Source of the DNA: Desulfobacteraceae bacterium
GTDB taxonomy: Bacteria > Desulfobacterota > Desulfobacteria > Desulfobacterales > Desulfobacteraceae
DNA length: 61,040 bases
Direction: 5' to 3'
NCBI GenBank assembly: GCA_003354055.1
Contig: PIVQ01000002.1
Location: forward strand, 1-61,040
Shown here: piece after piece, positions 56,593 through 61,040 of the stretch
How the letters are laid out: each line of letters opens with the position of its first letter
Numbering within the stretch: the stretch's first letter is position 1
Notes under the pieces: generated by a model
Seen by the model: the letters and a program-made list of their open reading frames with translations, nothing else
Database searches by the model: none
What the model was told of the DNA's origin: nothing
Program-made: the position numbers and the translations under genes

Positions 56593-59586
56593 TTATTCCT
56601 TTCCCTGGATAACCAATATTAATCTTGTTGAAGGTTCCTGGGTGGTGATGAACCGGTTATGAAGCCAGCTTTCCCTGTCTTTGACATACTCTTCAATTTC
56701 CTCAAGATCTTTTTTAAAACGCTTTGACTTCACCGAGTTCTCCCCGTGTTTTTCAATCAGGCTCAAGAGCAGTTCTTCTCTTTTTCTGCGCCAATTTTTC
56801 AGCCTTCTGGACTCTTTGCGTATGGGGCCCATGAGTGTTTTATCACGGCTTTTTTTAAGATTTCTTAAGTACGAGATGCTCTCGTCCACGGCTGAGTGAA
56901 TCAGAAGCCTGGCCGCTTGAAGATTGGGGTCCAGCCCCTGGTTGTCCATATGTTCAAAATCTATTTCATCCAGCATATCGGACAATTCCTGACGCCGGAC
57001 CTCGCCTCCCTGTAAAAATGAGATGGTATGTCCGTTGACGACCAATGGGTTTCCCGTCTTTGAGCTGACCTGGCCGATGAAGCAGAAACACAGTTCAGCC
57101 GTTTTTAATTTGCTTGAAATGATGATAGGGGCCTGCTCCCGTTCTATCTCCATCAATATCCGTTCTTTGATCCATAGTAAAGCCGGATGCTGTTCAGTGC
57201 ATAATAGTTCCTGGGACCAATAGCCGGACATGCTTCGTGCCGCTTTGATAGCAAGATCTGCCTGTTTTACTTCATCTGTTAATCTGAATTGATCATTTTT
57301 TGGCCATGACTCAATGGGGATGGCGGTTGCCCCGAAAATAGCATCATTGGGGTCTTCCTGCTTGCCAAGTCGTCGTCTCAAGTCCCTGGGTGCCGGTAGG
57401 ATCATTAAATTACCCGGTTCATCAATGGGAAGAAATCCTGCGTGGGGATGGGCTTCGGACAAATATTTATAGCCTTGAAGAAGAAACTCCTTATCGGAAA
57501 AGAGTCTGTACCGTTTGTTTGCCAAATGGTCCTCTGCTTCAGAATCTGTCTGCCCGTATCCGTCACTTTGGGGCTGCAGCTCCTCTTCCAGTGACAAGGA
57601 TGCATCTTTAAGCATATTTTCAAGGAAATCTGCCTCAGAAAATCCATTGGGGTCCTGCGATGCAGGTGTATCCAGTACATTGATGTTGCCTGATAAAATA
57701 CCTTGATCAGCGATATACTCTTCTTCCTGCTTTGAATCGTACAATTTAAGAACACTTTCCCCGGAACGCCTTAATGAATTAATCTCCTCTACTTTATCAA
57801 TCAGCCGTTCAAAGATGGCCTTATCCCCTTTTAATATACCCTGATCCGTATCGACCATCAGATATCTCAATACTGGAGATTTATCTTGCCCCAGTCGGTC
57901 AATTCTTCCATTTCGCTGTATTAGAGTGATAATGGACCAGGGAAGATCAAAGTGAATAATATGATGACATTCATGATGGAGGTTGATCCCTTCTGATGCA
58001 ACATCGGTGGCAACCAGCATTCTTATGGGGGCGGAACCGGTTGCAAATGCTTCGACTGTTTTCATCAGGTGGATATCTGGTGTTCCGCCGTGGATTACGG
58101 ATACCGGCTGCTTCGCCTGGTCCTCAAATTTTTCGCTGTATTTTAATTTGAAATCAGACGCAATGGCAGATGCCAGGACCTCCTGGGTCTTTCTATACTC
58201 TGTAAATATCAAAATCCGCGGGCTCTTCTTCTTCCCGTACCACCCAATCTCTTTAAGCTGTTTTTTCAATACAGCATATCTGGATGAATTCTTAATCTTG
58301 AGTTCGGACAGACTGTCTGCAATGGTTTCAAGCTGACCGTATTCATATGAATCGGCACTCTCTGCTTCTAATTTTCCTATCCTGTTTTCAACGGTTTTTA
58401 CACAGGCCTCCGGGCTGGATAAAAACATTTTATACAGCCCGTAGAGCAATAGGTGATTCTGGCGCTTTTTGTTCTCTGACTCCTGCCGATCTTTTAACAG
58501 GGCCGATCTTAAACCAGCCAATTCTTCAAAAACGATTTCTTCATCCGCTGTGGCAGGGATGGAGGTGTCTGATGAGGGAATAACAATACGGGGGGCAAGC
58601 ATTTTCCCGGCCTCTCCCCTGATATCTTCTTTGAACCGCATTAAAAAGAAATTCTTAATATCATCGCTGTCATACTTTTTAAAGGCGGGATCCGGTATGG
58701 CGGAGGGGTCAAGCAAGGAGATCAGGCGGCCAAAGGTTTCCTTTTTCCCATTGTGCGGGGTGGCGGTTGTCAACAACATACTGTCAGTATGGCGGGATAG
58801 CAGCCGGGCCAGACGGTAGCTTTGATGTCGTTCCGGTACACTGGCACCTGCCACATTATGGGCCTCATCAATAATGACAACATCCCAGTGGGTGCTCTTT
58901 AAAAAGTGTTCATATCTTGCCACATTTTTTAATGTATCAATACTGATGATGATCCGTTGATATACTTCAAATGGATTTTTATTTGCCGGGATCTTTAGCC
59001 GCATTTTGGCTATCCCCACAGAGTCCATCCTGACAAGGGGGATATTGAACCGGTTCCATAACTCAGACTGAAACTGTGTGAGCATTGATTTTTTTGCCAA
59101 AACCAGTATTCGTGCAGCCCGCCCCCGGCGGATGAGTTCAGTAAGTATCATCCCGACCTGGATGGTTTTACCCAGGCCAACGGCATCTGCCAGCAGCAGC
59201 CTGGGCCGAAGCTGTCTTAAGGCATGTGTGACGGCTGAAAACTGGAAGTCCATTGGATTAAAGACTCCCAGGTCATCTAAATCCGGTTCCAAGCCGGTTG
59301 CAGGCATCTGTCGAAGCTGAGCCCCGATAAAAAGCTTTGAAAGCTTATATCCGTTTGAATCATCCTTAACGAGTTGAGTCTTCTTTGGATCAGCCGGAAC
59401 TATTGTATCAAGTTGAGTTAAAAATATGCTCTGGTGTCCACGAACCAGGTCATCAATTCCCACACAATGGACTTCAAAATCATCTATGGAATACTTTGAA
59501 GCATCCACACGTGTTACAAGCCACTCCGCATCCCTGCAAACAATTCTGCTGCCTGGTGTGATGGGAGCCTTATTAGAGATCGTCAT
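56593..59586 (-). CDS. SNF2-family helicase (DrmD-like)
   Basis: 997 residues from the ATG at 59586, chosen for the GGAGGAAT just upstream; a longer frame to 59640 runs inside the preceding gene. Motifs: Walker A ADAVGLGKT, DEAH in VIIDEAHN, TTATPH, and the C-terminal lobe with LIQRNGRIDRLGQ. It translocates on duplex DNA. DrmD of class 1 DISARM has the same size and stands next to the methylase in the same order. It overlaps the small acidic gene by 14 nt. Confidence 0.85.
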   Translation of the reverse strand: MTISNKAPITPGSRIVCRDAEWLVTRVDASKYSIDDFEVHCVGIDDLVRGHQSIFLTQLDTIVPADPKKTQLVKDDSNGYKLSKLFIGAQLRQMPATGLEPDLDDLGVFNPMDFQFSAVTHALRQLRPRLLLADAVGLGKTIQVGMILTELIRRGRAARILVLAKKSMLTQFQSELWNRFNIPLVRMDSVGIAKMRLKIPANKNPFEVYQRIIISIDTLKNVARYEHFLKSTHWDVVIIDEAHNVAGASVPERHQSYRLARLLSRHTDSMLLTTATPHNGKKETFGRLISLLDPSAIPDPAFKKYDSDDIKNFFLMRFKEDIRGEAGKMLAPRIVIPSSDTSIPATADEEIVFEELAGLRSALLKDRQESENKKRQNHLLLYGLYKMFLSSPEACVKTVENRIGKLEAESADSYEYGQLETIADSLSELKIKNSSRYAVLKKQLKEIGWYGKKKSPRILIFTEYRKTQEVLASAIASDFKLKYSEKFEDQAKQPVSVIHGGTPDIHLMKTVEAFATGSAPIRMLVATDVASEGINLHHECHHIIHFDLPWSIITLIQRNGRIDRLGQDKSPVLRYLMVDTDQGILKGDKAIFERLIDKVEEINSLRRSGESVLKLYDSKQEEEYIADQGILSGNINVLDTPASQDPNGFSEADFLENMLKDASLSLEEELQPQSDGYGQTDSEAEDHLANKRYRLFSDKEFLLQGYKYLSEAHPHAGFLPIDEPGNLMILPAPRDLRRRLGKQEDPNDAIFGATAIPIESWPKNDQFRLTDEVKQADLAIKAARSMSGYWSQELLCTEQHPALLWIKERILMEIEREQAPIIISSKLKTAELCFCFIGQVSSKTGNPLVVNGHTISFLQGGEVRRQELSDMLDEIDFEHMDNQGLDPNLQAARLLIHSAVDESISYLRNLKKSRDKTLMGPIRKESRRLKNWRRKREELLLSLIEKHGENSVKSKRFKKDLEEIEEYVKDRESWLHNRFITTQEPSTRLILVIQGKE

Positions 59587-59980
59587 ATTCCTCCGGATCA
59601 ATGCACAAATCGGGTCGTTTGGCAAATTTAACGCAGGCATTCAGCACTTCGGCATCATCATCAAAACCAATGGGTGATTCCAAATCATTTTCATCATCGT
59701 CTGTTTCGATAAAGTATTGAATCATTCCCTTGCACCATGATTTTGCAGCCTCGGGGATAGTCTCCCAATCAAGGCAAACAGTATGAATGGAAGAAACAAT
59801 AGCAGCAGCAAGATTTACATTAACGATTGAATTGTTTGCATATGCTTTTTCAATGCTGACAAAATATTGATCTGTTTTTTCCTTCATTTCATCAATGGAA
59901 AAACGGTCTGCGTTTTTAGAGCATTTCATTAAAATTTCAAACTCGTGATTCATTAATCCTTTAGGAAAAAGCTCAGACAT
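59573..59980 (-). CDS. Small acidic protein opening the DISARM-like operon
   Basis: 135 residues from the ATG at 59980, which has AAGGAG upstream (a longer frame to 60046 has none). It is helical and its C-terminus is acidic (TDDDENDLE..DDDAEVLN). No family recognised. It overlaps the SNF2 gene and is translated with it. Might be a DNA-mimic-like regulator or a structural subunit; unknown. Confidence 0.65.
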   Translation of the reverse strand: MSELFPKGLMNHEFEILMKCSKNADRFSIDEMKEKTDQYFVSIEKAYANNSIVNVNLAAAIVSSIHTVCLDWETIPEAAKSWCKGMIQYFIETDDDENDLESPIGFDDDAEVLNACVKFAKRPDLCIDPEEYDDL

Positions 59981-60055
59981 GTTTCGCTCCTTTTCAGAAA
60001 GATATTTTGAAAAGCATCTGGAATGCTTGTTTTGAACTAAAATCATGTTGTTTGA

Positions 60056-60127
60056 TTCAGTTTAATCATTTTCCGAAATTTAACCGTTTACATAACTTAA
60101 ACTGAACACCTATTCACTATAAGGTGT
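60056..60127 (-). promoter_or_regulatory. Inverted-repeat operator candidate of the DISARM-like operon
   Basis: TTCAGTTTAA (60056-60065) and TTAAACTGAA (60097-60106) are perfect 10-bp inverted arms 31 bp apart. Next to them ACACCT (60106-60111) pairs with AGGTGT (60122-60127). They lie 75-150 bp upstream of the first gene. Confidence 0.45.
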
Positions 60128-60373
60128 CTATACCTTTATAAGGCCGAATACAAGTTCATATTAGCTTTTTAAAAAATTAATTCTGCATGAAAGTCGCTGC
60201 ACTCGTGCATTTTTTAATCCGACCTATTAAATACCAATTTATATGGAACCGGATCTTTATGGCTAAGTGTCAAACAGTATTGAGTATTATTCCTATCAAT
60301 GTTCTGGGACAACTTTCTGATTCTCAAGCATACATTGCTGATATCCCATGATTTAGTTTGATTGTTTTTCATA

Positions 60374-60416
60374 GGCATATTCTTCGAAAAAAATATTTTT
60401 TTTCGAAGAATATGCC
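60374..60416. repeat. 20-bp near-perfect palindrome
   Basis: GGCATATTCTTCGAAAAAAA meets its complement across a short AT centre, ending at TATGCC. It is followed by a second hairpin, CCCCC-TATA-GGGGG (60420-60433). A terminator or element-end hairpin; no gene ends here on the plus strand. Confidence 0.6.
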
Positions 60417-60665
60417 GGCCCCCCTATAGGGGGACGGCTTCTCCGAAAAACAAATAAGAGTCTTTGGATATCATAGAGCCTTATATGGAGCATCAGGAAT
60501 TATTCGAGAGCATCAAAAGTTATATATCAGAAAAACAAAACGATTGTGGATGATTACGAAATTTTTTTATGTCGACTAAAAACACACTATATGCATCTCA
60601 ATAGACCAAATATGTGGATAGTTTCCGAGTTGGTCAAAAATAATTTTTGGTAAAACGAGTTGAGA

Positions 60666-60810
60666 TCTTGGCACCATAATGGTGCCTAAAATCCTAAGGT
60701 TGATGGGTTGACAAAAACAGGTGTCGCCTTGCGAAAAAAGGTTGACAGTAACATGGGGAGTAACGAAAAAACGGGTTGACAGAAACACTTCTTTGGCTGT
60801 CAAAAAAGGT
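60666..60810 (+). repeat. Inverted end array B: GGCACC palindrome plus three GGTTGACA repeats
   Basis: TTGGCACCATAATGGTGCC, 20 nt, then repeats with TTGACA at 60708, 60742 and 60777 (34 and 35 bp apart), ending ACACTT..GGCTGTCAAAAA. The middle repeat GTTGACAGTAACATGGGG matches the middle repeat of array A exactly. Orientation is opposite to array A. Confidence 0.65.
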
Positions 60811-61040
60811 GCAAAAATACTATTCAAATTGTTTTGTGGTTCCTATATGAAATTAACTCTTGGTTGAAAAAATGTAGCAAAAAAAGGGGGTTGTGTGTTT
60901 GACAACCCGTGGGATCCTCATATATACTATAGTTGTTCGCTAAATTTGAAGCGTACACAAAAGATCTTCCCGATCTTATCAGGGACAAATGAATCCATAT
61001 AAAACAGAGTTTTAATGTTTGATGAGAGTGTTTCTCATCA

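Larger units (their letters stand above)
59981..61040 (-). other. Control region of the DISARM-like operon and right boundary
   Basis: No gene is supported. Near the operon it has inverted repeats (60056-60127), then a long palindrome (60374-60416), a small CCCCC/GGGGG hairpin (60420-60433), end array B (60666-60810) and a GGGTTGT/ACAACCC hairpin (60888-60908). The 83-codon minus frame at 60576-60827 crosses the repeats and is not convincing. Confidence 0.45.

Noticed and set aside
1..61040. CRISPR array
   Set aside because: No regularly spaced 24-40-bp repeats with unique spacers were seen; the 24-bp units before fic are contiguous operator repeats, not spacer-separated.

Overview
The window is AT-rich, bacterial and accessory in character. 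No ribosomal, central-metabolism or other clearly chromosomal housekeeping genes are seen, apart from a DciA/DUF721-type gene. The protein flavour (sigma-54 activator with receiver, DUF721, IS66 and IS256 relatives, phosphorothioate-sensing HNH nuclease, class 1 DISARM-like genes) and the encoded tRNA-Glu CCA end suggest an anaerobic Desulfobacterota-type proteobacterium. That assignment is inference only.

Layout. 0-9.4 kb: an island-like stretch with a Fic AMPylase fused to an AbiEi-like N-terminus behind 24-bp phased repeats, a 3' remnant of a tRNA-Glu gene (probable integration scar), an XRE-type regulator, small unknown genes, two tandem HAD proteins, a metallophosphoesterase, a DUF6088/AbiEi-like regulator behind the same operator core, a DUF721 gene, and a sulphur-binding HNH restriction nuclease whose C-terminus is cut off by a repeat. 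9.4-11.9 kb: gene-free mosaic of palindromes, diverged repeats and a dead IS200-type transposase. 11.9-28.9 kb: a long same-strand set of genes. A sigma-54-like promoter precedes a peptide-type ABC importer with an inserted radical SAM enzyme. The last permease gene overlaps a large HATPase sensor, followed by several divergent receiver proteins, a GAFTGA-containing sigma-54 activator, a receiver-inositol-monophosphatase-fold fusion and a DUF218 protein. I do not recognise this combination; it is my main candidate for an undescribed signalling or conflict system.

29-32 kb: a membrane/coiled-coil protein, an internally deleted IS66 transposase and an IS256-type transposase. 32-43 kb: a defence island of single-gene modules (PD-(D/E)XK-ATPase-SEC-C, XRE-GTPase, HEPN proteins, an S1/P1-phospholipase-like metalloenzyme, an AAA ATPase), with a family of GTTAAC hairpins at the module junctions. 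43-60 kb, minus strand: a five-gene operon resembling class 1 DISARM. It encodes a small acidic protein, a SNF2 helicase, an Eco57I-type N6-adenine methylase, a 2179-residue helicase/MZB/nuclease fusion and a RelE-UvrD fusion.

The segment from about 10.04 to 60.81 kb is bounded by two related arrays of about 140 bp in inverted orientation (a GGCACC palindrome plus three GGTTGACA repeats at 34/35-bp spacing). The transporter/signalling locus and the whole defence region may therefore have moved, or been assembled, as one unit. All functions are read from motifs by eye; no database search was run.
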